From Desulfoferula mesophila (GTDB lineage Bacteria; Desulfobacterota; Desulfarculia; Desulfarculales; Desulfarculaceae), in assembly GCF_037076455.1 (NCBI RefSeq), contig NZ_AP028679.1, positions 2,061,501-2,125,500 of the forward strand: a stretch of 64,000 nt of DNA, in the 5' to 3' direction. A program made the translations under genes and the position numbers. Numbering within the stretch: the first letter of the stretch is position 1; the number at the start of each line of letters is the position of its first letter. Positions 11,093-20,660 of this stretch are shown piece after piece. The notes beneath the pieces are model-generated. The model did not search any database and was not told where the DNA came from. It saw only the letters and a program-made list of their open reading frames with translations.

Positions 11093-12346
11093 CTAGGCGT
11101 ACTCGGCCTGATCCGAATAGAGCAGCAGAGGCTGTTCACCCTTGGTGATAACCTCCTCGCCCACCACGCACTCGGTGACCTCCTTGAGAGAGGGCAGCTC
11201 GTACATTATGTCGAGCATGGCCGCCTCCAGGATGGACCGCAGGCCGCGGGCGCCGCTCTTGCGGGCCAGGGCCTCCTTGGACACCGCCTTCAGGGCCTCG
11301 TCGCTGAACTTGAGCTCCACGCCCTCCAGCTCGAAGAGCTTCTGGTACTGCTTGACCAGGGCGTTCTTGGGCTCGGTGAGGATGCGGATGAGGGCTTCCT
11401 CGCTCAGTTCCTCCAGGGTGGCCACCACGGGCAGACGACCCACGAACTCGGGGATGAGGCCGAAGCGGATCAGGTCTTCGGGCTGGCACTTGGCCAACAC
11501 CTCTCCCAAGGGGACGTCTTCGGGGCGCTCCTTCACCTTGGCGGTGAAGCCCATCATTTTGGCGCCCAGGCGGTTTTTGATCACCCGGTCCAGGCCCACG
11601 AAAGCGCCGCCGCAGATGAACAGGATGTTGGTGGTGTCCACCTTGACGAACTCCTGCTGCGGATGCTTGCGGCCGCCCTTGGGCGGCACGGAGGCCTGGG
11701 TGCCTTCGATGATTTTAAGCAGCGCCTGCTGCACGCCCTCGCCGCTGACGTCGCGGGTGATGGAGGGGTTTTCGCTCTTGCGGGCGATCTTGTCGATCTC
11801 GTCGATGTAGACGATGCCCCGCTGGGCCCGCTCCACGTCGTAGTCCGCCGCCTGGAGCAGGTTGAGGATGATGTTTTCCACGTCCTCGCCCACGTAACCG
11901 GCCTCGGTGAGGGTGGTGGCGTCGGCGATGGTGAAAGGCACGTTGAGTATCTTGGCCAGGGTCTGGGCCAACAGGGTCTTGCCGCAGCCGGTGGGGCCCA
12001 CCAACAGGATGTTGGATTTCTGCAGCTCCACCCCGCCCATTTCCATCTTGGCGTCGATGCGCTTGTAGTGGTTGTGCACGGCCACGGAGAGGATCTTCTT
12101 GGCCCGATCCTGCTCAACCACGTACTCGTCCATTATCGCCTTGATTTCCGCTGGCTTGGGAATGGCGACGCGGCTGGCGGCCTCTTCCTTCTGATACTCC
12201 TCCTCGATGATCTCGTTGCAAAGCTCGATGCACTCGTCGCAGATGTACACCGAGGGCCCAGCGATGAGCTTTTTCACCTCATCCTGGCTCTTGCCGCAGA
12301 AGGAGCAAACTAGATCGGAACCTTTGCCGTCGTTTTTCTTGGTCAT
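11093..12346 (-). CDS. clpX: ATP-dependent protease ATP-binding subunit ClpX
   Basis: This 417-residue AAA+ unfoldase has an N-terminal zinc-binding domain (Cys14, Cys17, Cys36, Cys39), Walker A GPTGCGKT near 120, Walker [11 protein letters not shown] and a sensor 2 region GARGLRSI. It unfolds tagged substrates and feeds them into ClpP. GGAGG nine bases before the ATG supports the start. It lies 43 bases after clpP and is surely in one transcript with it. Confidence 0.98.
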   Translation of the reverse strand: MTKKNDGKGSDLVCSFCGKSQDEVKKLIAGPSVYICDECIELCNEIIEEEYQKEEAASRVAIPKPAEIKAIMDEYVVEQDRAKKILSVAVHNHYKRIDAKMEMGGVELQKSNILLVGPTGCGKTLLAQTLAKILNVPFTIADATTLTEAGYVGEDVENIILNLLQAADYDVERAQRGIVYIDEIDKIARKSENPSITRDVSGEGVQQALLKIIEGTQASVPPKGGRKHPQQEFVKVDTTNILFICGGAFVGLDRVIKNRLGAKMMGFTAKVKERPEDVPLGEVLAKCQPEDLIRFGLIPEFVGRLPVVATLEELSEEALIRILTEPKNALVKQYQKLFELEGVELKFSDEALKAVSKEALARKSGARGLRSILEAAMLDIMYELPSLKEVTECVVGEEVITKGEQPLLLYSDQAEYA

Positions 12347-12389
12347 TTAGACCGGCCTCCGTCCCCCTGGGGAACTTGCGGGGTGCTGG

Positions 12390-12983
12390 CTACTCAGCCA
12401 ATTCGCGGTGAGTGATCACCTTGTCGATGATCCCGTAGGCCTTGGCCTCTTCCCCGCTCATGAAAAAGTCGCGTTCGGTGTCGGCGGCGACCTTCTTTAC
12501 GTTTTGACCGGTGTGTCCGGCCAAAATCAGGTTGAGCTCCTCCCTAAGACGCAAGATTTCCTTGGCGTGGATATCTATGTCGCTGGCCTGCCCCTGAAAA
12601 CCACCCATGGGCTGGTGGATCAGGATGCGCGAGTGGGGCAGGGAAAAACGCATGCCCGGCTCGCCGGCGGCCAAGAGAATGGCGGCCATGCTGCTGGCCT
12701 GGCCCAGGCACAGGGTGCTCACCTTGGACTTGATGTAGCTCATGGTGTCGTAGATGGCCATGCCCGCGGTAACCTGCCCGCCCGGCGAGTTGATGTAAAG
12801 GCTGATGTCCTTGGTGGGATCCTCGGCCTCCAGGAACAACAACTGCGCGATGAGCACGTTGGCCACGTGGTCGTCGATGGGCTCGCCCAAGATGATGATT
12901 CGGTCTTTGAGCAGCCGCGAATAGATATCATAGGATCTTTCGCCGCGGCTGGTTTGCTCGATGACAAAAGGAATTAGGGGCAT
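12390..12983 (-). CDS. clpP: ATP-dependent Clp protease proteolytic subunit ClpP
   Basis: This 197-residue serine peptidase forms the tetradecameric chamber of Clp proteases. The catalytic triad is visible as Ser98 (GQASSMA), His123 (LIHQP) and Asp172 (ERDFFM). Length and motifs are standard. A GAGG precedes the ATG. It sits 37 bases downstream of tig and 43 bases upstream of clpX. Confidence 0.98.
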   Translation of the reverse strand: MPLIPFVIEQTSRGERSYDIYSRLLKDRIIILGEPIDDHVANVLIAQLLFLEAEDPTKDISLYINSPGGQVTAGMAIYDTMSYIKSKVSTLCLGQASSMAAILLAAGEPGMRFSLPHSRILIHQPMGGFQGQASDIDIHAKEILRLREELNLILAGHTGQNVKKVAADTERDFFMSGEEAKAYGIIDKVITHRELAE

Positions 12984-13020
12984 CAGCGCCTCGTTTCGTT
13001 AATCGTATGCAGCCGGCGTT

Positions 13021-14367
13021 TTAGCCTTGGTCCTCGTTTTCCTCGGACTCTTTTTTATCAACCAATTCGGCTGGGTCTACTTGTGTAATAGTAGCACCGG
13101 CTTTTATGGCCTGCAACGTCTTTTCTTCCAGAATATGGGCGGTCAGTGAGGGCATCGCATTGTTTTTATTGTAAATATCCCTCAAGGCCTTGGCCGGCTG
13201 GCCGGTGCGTTCCGACATCTTGGCGAACTCGGCGTCGATGTCTTCATCGGAAACTTGCACGTCTTCCAGCTCGGTAATCTTGCCCAAAACTATACCGGCG
13301 CGAACCTTCTTTTCCGCCTCGGGCCTAAAGTCGTCGGCCAGCTTCATGGGGTCCAGCCCGGCGGCCTTGGGGTCCATGCCCGACTGGGTCAGCCGCTGCA
13401 TGAAATCCTTGACCATCTCCTCCAGCTCGCCCTCCACCAGGGAGTTGGGCAGCTCGAACTCGCCCAGCTCGCGCACCTGGTCCAGAATCTGGCGGCGCAG
13501 TTCCTGGTCCCTCTGGTCCTGGTACATCTTTTCCAGGTCCGCGCGGATGCGCTCCTTGAGGGCGTCCAGGGTCTCGAACTCGCCGCCCAGGGAGCGGGCG
13601 AAATCGTCATCCATCTCTGGTTTGACCTTGCTCTTGAGGCCCTTGACGCTCATGGCGAAACGGATGTCCTTGCCGGCCATGGACTTGTTGGGGTGGTCGT
13701 CCTCGAAGTGCACGGTGGCCTCGGGGGTGTCGCCCACCTTGGCCTTGACCAGGGCCAGCTCGATCTCCTGCTGGCTCTTGCCCCCGCCCAGGTCCACTTC
13801 CACGTTTTCGGCCTTGCCGCCCTCCAGGGGTTCCTCGCCGTCAAAGGCCTCGTAGTCCACCACCACCACGTCGCCGATGGCCGCCGGACGCTCTTGTTCC
13901 ACCGGCACCAGCACCGCCTGGCGCTCGGCCAACTGGTCCAGGCGCTGGGCCACTTCTTCGTCGGTGGCCTCCAGCTTGGGCTCCTTGAGCGCAAACCCCT
14001 GGTAGTCCTCCTTGGCGAGCTCGAACTCGGGGGGCACGTCAAAGGTCAGCTTGTAGACGAAGTCCTCTCCCGCCTTGGGAGGGTCGAAGTCGAAATCCGG
14101 CTGGGCCACCGGCTCCAGGCCGCTCTCCTTGAGCGCCTCGGCATAGCTGCCGCCCAGAAGCTCCTGGGAGGCCTCGCTGGCCGCCTGATCGCCATAGTAG
14201 CGCTCCATAATGGGCCGGGGCACCTTACCAGGGCGGAAGCCCTTGATCTTTACGGAGTTTTTCAGCTTGTTGTAGACCTTGTTCAGGGTCTTGTCGACTT
14301 CCTTGGCCGGCAGCTCCACCGTAATGCGTCGCTGGACCTGGCTCAGCTCTTCCACGTTGACCTTCAT
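13021..14367 (-). CDS. tig: Trigger factor, ribosome-associated chaperone / PPIase
   Basis: This 448-residue protein has an N-terminal ribosome-binding domain with the signature GFRPGKVPRPIMERYYG (variant of GFRxGKxP) near residue 44, a central FKBP-type PPIase domain and a long helical chaperone domain with an acidic tail. It binds nascent chains at the ribosome exit. AAGGAA before the ATG supports the start. It is first in tig-clpP-clpX-lon, a classical arrangement linking folding and degradation. Confidence 0.97.
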   Translation of the reverse strand: MKVNVEELSQVQRRITVELPAKEVDKTLNKVYNKLKNSVKIKGFRPGKVPRPIMERYYGDQAASEASQELLGGSYAEALKESGLEPVAQPDFDFDPPKAGEDFVYKLTFDVPPEFELAKEDYQGFALKEPKLEATDEEVAQRLDQLAERQAVLVPVEQERPAAIGDVVVVDYEAFDGEEPLEGGKAENVEVDLGGGKSQQEIELALVKAKVGDTPEATVHFEDDHPNKSMAGKDIRFAMSVKGLKSKVKPEMDDDFARSLGGEFETLDALKERIRADLEKMYQDQRDQELRRQILDQVRELGEFELPNSLVEGELEEMVKDFMQRLTQSGMDPKAAGLDPMKLADDFRPEAEKKVRAGIVLGKITELEDVQVSDEDIDAEFAKMSERTGQPAKALRDIYNKNNAMPSLTAHILEEKTLQAIKAGATITQVDPAELVDKKESEENEDQG

Positions 14368-14491
14368 GACCGGTATTCCTTGCCCTCAAGAGGGGTTAAG
14401 GTTAAATAATGCGAAATTGTAGTGATATAACACCCCACTGGACCCTCCGCAACCCAAAAGCGGCGTCCAAGGGGTCGGAATCGGTTGGCTT

Positions 14492-15559
14492 TCAGTAGGT
14501 GGCCAACTGCTCGCGCACCAAGGCGACGTCCTCGGCCTCGGGCAGGAAGGGGTAGTTGCGCAGGTCCGGCCCCGGCCGTTCGTTGCCGTAAGGGCGGTTG
14601 CAGGCCACCTCGCCCGAGGCGCCCGGACAGCCCGAGGTCATGAAAGGCTTCCCAGAGGCGATGGCCTTTTCGATGATCTCCGGGTCGTCGCCAAAGAACA
14701 CGATGCGCCCCTGGCCGTCAAAGGCCATGTCCGAGGCCCGGGCCAGGTCGTGATCGATGAGCCAGCGAGCCAGTTGGATGCGGCGATAGCCGGCGGCCGG
14801 CGGCTGGGGGGTGTCCTTCAGGGCCGAGAAGCGCTCGGGGTAGAAGCAGAACAAATGAGTGTAGCCGCCCATGCGCCGGGCGCGGTCCATGGCCCAGACC
14901 AGCTCTTCCTCGGTCTCGCCCAGGCCGTAGATCAGGTGCACCCCCGCCATGTCTTGGCCGAACACCTCGATGGACTGCTCGTAGATGTCCCAGTAGTGCT
15001 CCCAGCGGTGGGGGCCGCCGGCGGGCTTGCCCCGGTACTTGGCGAACAGCTCCGGCGTGGCCGCGTCGATGGCCACTCCGATGCGGTCGGCCCCGGCGTC
15101 CTTCATCTCCAGTAGGTTGTCGCGCTTAAGCAGGGTGGGGGCGATCAACAGGCTCACCGGCAGATCGCAGCCCGCCCGCACCCGGCGGCACACCTCGAGG
15201 GTGTCTTGCCGGGCCTCGGGGCGGGTGATCATGGAGATGCACACCCGCTCCACGTGGGGCGGGGCCGCGGCGCAGGCCGCCACCACGTCGTCCAGGGCAT
15301 AGGCCCGCCAGATCACCCGGATGAACTTCTGGAAGCGGGGGTCTTCGGCCGGGATCTGGCTCTCGCGGGCCAGGCCGCAAAAGGCGCAGTTGGCCCGGCA
15401 GCCGCCGGGGTAGGTCAAGAGCAGGTTGATGCAGCCCAGGCGGGCGTTGCGATAAAAACGCCCCTCGGCAAAACCCAGGGTCATGGCCGCGGCCAGGGAA
15501 AGGCGCACGTACTCGGGGCTGGAATGGCTCAGGTCTGCCTCGGCGGCGGCTAAGGGCAT
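14492..15559 (-). CDS. Radical SAM protein, LipS-type lipoyl synthase component (candidate)
   Basis: This 355-residue radical SAM enzyme of the biotin synthase-like group has the cluster motif CRANCAFC (CxxxCxxC) near residue 55. It is the last gene of a set with a second radical SAM protein, a flavoprotein and an LplA-type ligase, which matches the LipS1/LipS2 pathway in which two radical SAM proteins together insert sulfur into octanoyl chains on lipoyl domains. Which of the two is LipS1 and which LipS2 cannot be told by eye. The ATG follows GAGGAG, and the gene lies 14 bases after its partner. Family-level assignment is secure; the lipoyl role is inferred from context. Confidence 0.75.
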   Translation of the reverse strand: MPLAAAEADLSHSSPEYVRLSLAAAMTLGFAEGRFYRNARLGCINLLLTYPGGCRANCAFCGLARESQIPAEDPRFQKFIRVIWRAYALDDVVAACAAAPPHVERVCISMITRPEARQDTLEVCRRVRAGCDLPVSLLIAPTLLKRDNLLEMKDAGADRIGVAIDAATPELFAKYRGKPAGGPHRWEHYWDIYEQSIEVFGQDMAGVHLIYGLGETEEELVWAMDRARRMGGYTHLFCFYPERFSALKDTPQPPAAGYRRIQLARWLIDHDLARASDMAFDGQGRIVFFGDDPEIIEKAIASGKPFMTSGCPGASGEVACNRPYGNERPGPDLRNYPFLPEAEDVALVREQLATY

Positions 15560-15573
15560 GATTTCTCCTCGCG

Positions 15574-16500
15574 TCAGGCCAGGGAACAGCAGGTGTCTTG
15601 AAAACTAACTTTTACACCCAAGGACCGGGCCTGCTCAAGGGCCCCGTCGCTGGGGATGGCCAGGGCGTTGATCCCCGCCCGCACCGCCAGGCCGTCCAAC
15701 CGGGCCCGGTAGCGGCCCCGGGGGCGGGCGCAGCCCAAATGGTGCCGGGCGGCGGGCAGGCGCAGGCGGGCCTGGGCCATGAAAGAGGCCACCTCCTCCA
15801 CGGCGGGAGGTTCGGCCCGGGCCAGGGGGGTGTCCTTCAGGGGCATGAGCACCACGAATACCACCCGCCGGGGGTTCAGGGCGGCCACCAATTCCAGGGC
15901 GTCGTACTCCCCGATGATATGGCCGTGGTCCAGGCCCATGATGATGTGGGGCACCACCTCCAGCCCGGCCTCGGCGCAGGCGGCCAGGGTTTCGCTCTGG
16001 GCGGCCAGGCCGTCGGGCAAGTGCAGCACCCTTCGCGCGGTGCCCTCGCTGCCCACCACGTCGATGAGCGCCTGGCGCACCCCGGCGGCCTTGAGGGCCC
16101 GGGCCGTGGCCGCGCCGATGCGCCCCACGTGGGCGGTGAGCACCAGGTCGGTCTCCCGGGCCAGGCGTTCGATGCCCCCCAGCACGCTGTCCCAGGGCAG
16201 GCGGCCTTGGGGGTCGCTGCCTCCGGAGATGAGCATGCCCAACTGACCCTGGGCGGCCAAACGCTTGCCCAGGGCGTACAGGGCCTCGCCACCACAGGCC
16301 GGGCGCATGGTGCGCAAAAGCTGGCCTCGGCAGTGGTCGCAGCCCTGGCGGCACTCCTGGCCGGTGATGCTCACCGCCGGGTAGCGGCCCTTGCGGCCGT
16401 AGGCCGTGAACATGCCCGGCAGATAGATGCCCAGCTTGGCTCCGTGATGCTGCCAGGACAGGGCGCGGGCCTGGTCCAGGGCTTGATCCAGGCTAGCCAC
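15574..16500 (-). CDS. Radical SAM protein, second LipS-type component (candidate)
   Basis: This 308-residue protein has the radical SAM motif CRQGCDHC (CxxxCxxC) near residue 50 and conserved segments such as SGGSDPQG and HIIMGLDHG typical of radical SAM barrels. The C-terminal DTCCSLA tail holds two further cysteines that could ligate an auxiliary cluster. The GTG start overlaps the stop of the upstream flavoprotein gene by eight bases, so translation is coupled. With the next gene it forms the paired radical SAM proteins of the LipS1/LipS2 type; the alternative is an unrelated cofactor pathway using two radical SAM enzymes. Confidence 0.75.
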   Translation of the reverse strand: MASLDQALDQARALSWQHHGAKLGIYLPGMFTAYGRKGRYPAVSITGQECRQGCDHCRGQLLRTMRPACGGEALYALGKRLAAQGQLGMLISGGSDPQGRLPWDSVLGGIERLARETDLVLTAHVGRIGAATARALKAAGVRQALIDVVGSEGTARRVLHLPDGLAAQSETLAACAEAGLEVVPHIIMGLDHGHIIGEYDALELVAALNPRRVVFVVLMPLKDTPLARAEPPAVEEVASFMAQARLRLPAARHHLGCARPRGRYRARLDGLAVRAGINALAIPSDGALEQARSLGVKVSFQDTCCSLA

Positions 16501-17536
16501 GGCGGCCTCCCCAGGCGGGCCAGACGCGGGCCATGAGACCGGCGAAATCTTCGGCGTCCCAGCCTCGCTCCATCTCCGCGCGGGCGGCCAGGCCCCGGGC
16601 CAGGTGGCGGCCGTAGCGGGCCGCTACCTCGTGCTGATATTCCTGGCCCGCCTCGGGTTGCCCACAGGCCAGGCGCGCGGCGGCCTGGCCCGCCTCCGCC
16701 CCGGAGAACACCGCCTGGGGTATGCCCGCTCCGGTGACCGGATGGGTGAGCCCGGCCGCGTCCCCGGCCAAGAGCACCCGGCCCTTGGCCATTTCGGGGC
16801 GCGGACCACCCACGGGTATGGCTCCTCCGGCCAGGGCCAGCACGCCGGGCAGGATCAAGCCTTGGGCGAGCAAACGGGAGCGCAGCTCGTCCAGGCGCTT
16901 TTGGGGCTTGGCCTGCACCCGGCAGCCCAGGCCCAGGTTGGCCGCCGCCCCGCGCGGGAAGAGCCAGGCGTAGCCGTGGCGGATGGCAGGCTCCAGATAG
17001 ACCAGGGTGCGCTCCAGGGGACGGGCCAGGGGCACCTGCATCTGCACCCCGGCCATCAGCGCCTGCGAGGGCCAACCGCTCAGGCGGGCGGCCAGGGAGG
17101 CCGCGCCGTCGGCGGCCACCACCGCGCCGGGGGAGAGGGTTATCTTGCGGGCGCCGCGCTGTATCTCCCAGGCGTCGCCTTGCACGGTCATGAGCTTGGC
17201 CCCGGCCCATACCGTGGCCCCGGCCTGGGCGGCGGCCAACACCAGGCCGTGGTCAAACACCTGGCGGTCCAATATCCAGCCCGGTCCCGGCGTGTAGCGC
17301 TCCGCGCCCTCCAGGATGGTGTCCATGCCCTCCACCGGCTGCACCCGGCCGCGCTCGGGGAAGCTCACCTCCCGGGCCAGCAGACGGGGCACGAACTCGG
17401 CGCAGTGGGGCAGGGCCCCGAAGCGGCGCTTCTTGTCGACCAAGAGCACCTTGGCCCCGGCCTTGGCCGCCCGGGTGGCGGCCAGGGCCCCGGCCGGGCC
17501 GCCGCCGATCACCAATACGTCGAAGTTCTCAGGCAC
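16493..17536 (-). CDS. FAD-dependent oxidoreductase, geranylgeranyl reductase-like (LipT-like)
   Basis: This flavoprotein of about 347 residues has the dinucleotide-binding start VLVIGGGPAGALAA and the second FAD motif VLLAGDAAGLTHPVTGAGI near residue 265, typical of the geranylgeranyl reductase/halogenase group. Such a flavoprotein (LipT) accompanies lipS1/lipS2 and sLpl(AB) genes in known clusters, possibly supplying electrons. The longest frame starts at 17563, but the GTG at 17536 has GGAGG eight bases upstream and overlaps the ligase stop by only eight bases, so it is preferred. A role in isoprenoid reduction is the alternative, but no isoprenoid genes are nearby. Confidence 0.75.
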   Translation of the reverse strand: MPENFDVLVIGGGPAGALAATRAAKAGAKVLLVDKKRRFGALPHCAEFVPRLLAREVSFPERGRVQPVEGMDTILEGAERYTPGPGWILDRQVFDHGLVLAAAQAGATVWAGAKLMTVQGDAWEIQRGARKITLSPGAVVAADGAASLAARLSGWPSQALMAGVQMQVPLARPLERTLVYLEPAIRHGYAWLFPRGAAANLGLGCRVQAKPQKRLDELRSRLLAQGLILPGVLALAGGAIPVGGPRPEMAKGRVLLAGDAAGLTHPVTGAGIPQAVFSGAEAGQAAARLACGQPEAGQEYQHEVAARYGRHLARGLAARAEMERGWDAEDFAGLMARVWPAWGGRRG

Positions 17537-19088
17537 GGCCCATCCTCCGGGCCACCTTTTCAATAAGCGCGGTGTTCATCTCGGTCTGGTTGTCGAAATG
17601 CCCGGCATAGGCGGCCATGCCCTTGCCCAGGTCGTAGCAGGTGGTGGAGTCCAGGTTGACCAGCACCCCCCGGGCCCCGGACTCCTCGATCTCCCGCTGG
17701 TGCTTGGTGTAAAAGGCCTCGCAGCAGGAGCCCAGAAACCAGCCGCCTTGCTGGTGGATACGCCGTAAATTTTCCATCAGGTGCTCGAATGACTGGATGC
17801 TCACCGGCTCCAGACCCAGTTCGTGGCCCAGGGTGATCATCGCGGTGAACTGGCAATCGCCGCAAACCCCGCAATCGGACACGTAGCGGAACTCGCAATC
17901 CGGCGGCTTGGAGCAATAGGGCAGCAGCAGCCAGGCCGCTTTTTGCTCCAGGGCCTCTTCCGGGGCGAGGTTCACCAAAAACAGCTCGGCCGCATTTTCC
18001 TGGCCCAGCTCCCTGGCCAGGGCCAGGCGCGCCCCGGCCTGGGCCACGGCCCGGGCCACCTCCGAGGGGGTGATGCCCACCAGTTCGCCGGGAGCGTTCG
18101 CAAAAAACTCCTCCACCACCCGGCGCAGTTGTTCGAGCTGGGCCTTGGCCCCCATGAGCGCCGCCTCCAGGTCGGGCACCAGGCGCTGGGGCCGGGCGAA
18201 GAAGTCACCGCTGATCAGCGCCTTTTGCACCCGCGCCCCCCGCTTGTCCAGCCATAGGTGCACCTGCATGCTGCCCCCGTCGCCCTGCACGTAGTGGCGC
18301 AGCCAGGCCGGGCGGTCCGAGGGCAGGGACTTGAGCCGCAGCCACTCTTCAGAGCTGAAGTAGGGCAGCCGCTGGGCCAGTTCGTCCCGTTCGCCCTCGG
18401 TGAGCCCGCCGGGCTCCAGGCTCAGGCCTAGGCCCTGGGACAGGCCGTCGGCCAGGACCTGCTTCAGCTCGGCCATGGGCAGGGGCCGCCCCAAGAGATC
18501 CTCCAGAAAGGCCATGCGCTCCATGAGCGACTCGATCTCCCGGCGCTTGAGCTTTTCCACCGGCACCCTAAGCGCCTTGAGAAAGCGCTCTATCTCGTTG
18601 ACCACCAGCACGGTGCCCTGGAACAGGGCTCCGCCCTCCAGGACCATGCCCCCGGTGCCCGAGATCTTGCGCCCGTCCACCTCGATGTCGTTGCGGGGCC
18701 GGAAGCAGGCCTCGATCCCCAGGGATGAGATGCCCCGGGCGGCGGCCAGGCAGATGCGCTCCAGGGCGGCGTTGAAGCCGCCGGCAAAGGGGCCTTGGCC
18801 CCAGGGGGCGATGATCTCCCAGCCCAGGCTGGACTCCTGGAACAACAGGGCCCCGCCACCGGTGACCCGGCGGTTTACCTCGATGCCTTGCTGAGCGCAG
18901 TAGTCCAGGCGCAGCTCCCGTTCCGCCTCCTGGTGAAAACCCACCAAGGCGGCGTCCGGGCTGAAGCGCAAGAAACGCAAGGTGGGGGGAGAGAGGCCGG
19001 CCCCGACGCGGCGGGTGATGATCTCGTCCAAGGCCATGTTTTCGGCGGCGGTCAACAGACCGGTGTCTAGCAAGCGGAAGTGGGTCAA
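17529..19088 (-). CDS. Lipoate-protein ligase (sLpl(AB)-type) fused to a C-terminal DUF116 domain
   Basis: This 519-residue protein has three parts. Residues 1-230 are an LplA catalytic domain with RRVTGGGA (73-80) and the lysine of GRKISG (Lys141). Residues 240-320 are the ligase accessory domain, recognised by LISGDFFARP. Residues 385-519 are a cysteine-rich DUF116 domain with Cys392, 398, 406, 409, 412, 455, 456 and 484, probably binding a metal or Fe-S cluster. The ligase attaches lipoate or octanoate to lipoyl domains; the DUF116 role is unknown. The start is a TTG behind GGTGAG. It is followed with overlap by the LipT-like and LipS-like genes. Confidence 0.85.
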   Translation of the reverse strand: MTHFRLLDTGLLTAAENMALDEIITRRVGAGLSPPTLRFLRFSPDAALVGFHQEAERELRLDYCAQQGIEVNRRVTGGGALLFQESSLGWEIIAPWGQGPFAGGFNAALERICLAAARGISSLGIEACFRPRNDIEVDGRKISGTGGMVLEGGALFQGTVLVVNEIERFLKALRVPVEKLKRREIESLMERMAFLEDLLGRPLPMAELKQVLADGLSQGLGLSLEPGGLTEGERDELAQRLPYFSSEEWLRLKSLPSDRPAWLRHYVQGDGGSMQVHLWLDKRGARVQKALISGDFFARPQRLVPDLEAALMGAKAQLEQLRRVVEEFFANAPGELVGITPSEVARAVAQAGARLALARELGQENAAELFLVNLAPEEALEQKAAWLLLPYCSKPPDCEFRYVSDCGVCGDCQFTAMITLGHELGLEPVSIQSFEHLMENLRRIHQQGGWFLGSCCEAFYTKHQREIEESGARGVLVNLDSTTCYDLGKGMAAYAGHFDNQTEMNTALIEKVARRMGRA

Positions 19089-19163
19089 TTCTCACCAATC
19101 CCCGGATGGGTGCATGATGGGCTAAGGCTACCGCCGGGACGGGGGCAAGGCAAGGCCACGGCC

Positions 19164-20660
19164 TCAGGCGCGGGCCTCGGGGCGCAGCTCGAAGTGCTCC
19201 CGGTGCAGGCTTTGGTTGGGCACCACGTGGATGGTGAGCTGGAGCAACGATTCCAGCTCTTCCAGGGCGAAGCGCTCCTCCTGGAGCATCACCTCGGCCA
19301 CCTGGGGATGCACCATGACGCTCACCGCGCCGGCCACCGAGTTTTTCAACTCCCGTTCCAGGGCCCGGAAAATCTCGTAGCAGACAGTGGTGGGGTCGCG
19401 CAGGCGGCCGGAGCCCTCGCAGTAGAAGCAAGGCTCGCCCAGTGATTCGCCCAGGGATTCGCGCACCCGCTTGCGGGTCATCTCCACCAGGCCCAGGGGG
19501 CTCATGAACAGCACGTTGGTCTTGGAGCGGTCGGCGCCCAGGGCCTCCTCGAGGGCGGCCACCACCCGCTCGCGGTTTTCCTCGCGCTCCATGTCGATGA
19601 AGTCGATAACGATGAGCCCGCCGATGTCCCGAAGGCGTATCTGGCAGGCGATCTCCTTGACCGCTTCCAGGTTGGTCTTGACGATGGTCTCTTCCAGGTT
19701 GTAGCCGCCCACGTAGCGCCCGGTGTTCACGTCGATGGAGGTGAGCGCCTCGGTCTTTTCGATGACCACGTAGCCGCCGCTCTTGAGCCAGACCTTGCGC
19801 TCCAGGGCCCGGGCCAGCTCCGGCTCCACCTCGTAGGCGTCGAAGATGGGCTCGGCGCGGTCGTAAAGCTCCACGCTGGGCAGCAGGCGGGGCATGAAGG
19901 TGGACACGAACTCCACCACCATGTCGTATTCCTCCTGGCAGTCGATGACCAGGTGGTCCACCTCTCTGGTGAACAAATCGCGCACCGCCCTGAGGCTCAC
20001 CGACAGGTCCTGATGCAGCAGCGAGGGCACCTGGGACAGGCGGCGGCGCTGGCCGATGGAATCCCACAGCGAACGCAGAAAGTCCATCTCCGCGGAAAGC
20101 TTCTGGTGGTCGGCGCCTTCGCTCACCGTGCGGGCGATGAAACCCATGCCCGTGGGGCGCAACTCCTCGATGAGCCCCCGCAGGCGCTGGCGCTCCTCCG
20201 GGTCCTCGATGCGCCGGCTCACCCCCACGTGGTCGATGGTGGGCATGAGCACCAGGTTGCGGCCGGGCAGGGTCACGTGGCTGGTGATGCGCGCCCCCTT
20301 GTTGCCCAGGGGCTCCTTGGCCACCTGCACCATGATCTCCTGCCCCTCGCGCAACATCTGCTCGATGCGGCTGCCGGGGCTGCGCTGGGCCTCGGTGGGC
20401 ACCTCGCCCGCCTCCCACTGCATCTCTTCCGGCGGCTCGTACACGTCGCTTACGTAAAGGAAGGCGGCCTTGGGCAGGCCGATGTCCACAAAGGCGGCCT
20501 GCATGCCCGGCAATACCCGGGCCACCCGGCCCAGGTATACGTTGCCCGCCAAGGACATCTGCTTGTGGCGCTCCACGTAGACCTCCACGCACTGGCCGTT
20601 TTCCAAAAGGGCCACGCGGGTTTCGTAGGAGCGCGCGTTTATGAGCAGAGTCGAGGCCAT
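19164..20660 (-). CDS. rng: Ribonuclease G/E family endoribonuclease
   Basis: This 498-residue RNase G-type protein has an S1-like RNA-binding domain inserted near the N-terminus (GNVYLGRVARVLPGMQAAFV), catalytic aspartates in SIDVNTGR and IVIDFIDM, and the zinc-link motif CFYCEGSG near residue 410. It lacks the long C-terminal scaffold of RNase E, so the RNase G name fits. It processes rRNA and decays mRNA from 5'-monophosphate ends. The ATG overlaps the stop of the upstream radical SAM gene as ATGA, so the two proteins are translationally coupled. Confidence 0.95.
   Translation of the reverse strand: MASTLLINARSYETRVALLENGQCVEVYVERHKQMSLAGNVYLGRVARVLPGMQAAFVDIGLPKAAFLYVSDVYEPPEEMQWEAGEVPTEAQRSPGSRIEQMLREGQEIMVQVAKEPLGNKGARITSHVTLPGRNLVLMPTIDHVGVSRRIEDPEERQRLRGLIEELRPTGMGFIARTVSEGADHQKLSAEMDFLRSLWDSIGQRRRLSQVPSLLHQDLSVSLRAVRDLFTREVDHLVIDCQEEYDMVVEFVSTFMPRLLPSVELYDRAEPIFDAYEVEPELARALERKVWLKSGGYVVIEKTEALTSIDVNTGRYVGGYNLEETIVKTNLEAVKEIACQIRLRDIGGLIVIDFIDMEREENRERVVAALEEALGADRSKTNVLFMSPLGLVEMTRKRVRESLGESLGEPCFYCEGSGRLRDPTTVCYEIFRALERELKNSVAGAVSVMVHPQVAEVMLQEERFALEELESLLQLTIHVVPNQSLHREHFELRPEARA

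Noticed and set aside
14430-14478. Imperfect stem-loop after the last lipoate gene
   Set aside because: The stem (TGGAC/GTCCA and CCGC/GCGG with a mismatched loop) lacks a T-run; too weak to call.
18568-20592. 674-codon minus-strand frame overlapping rng and the lipoate ligase gene
   Set aside because: It runs through two recognised genes in another frame and consists of Arg/Gly/Pro/Ala-rich sequence without motifs.
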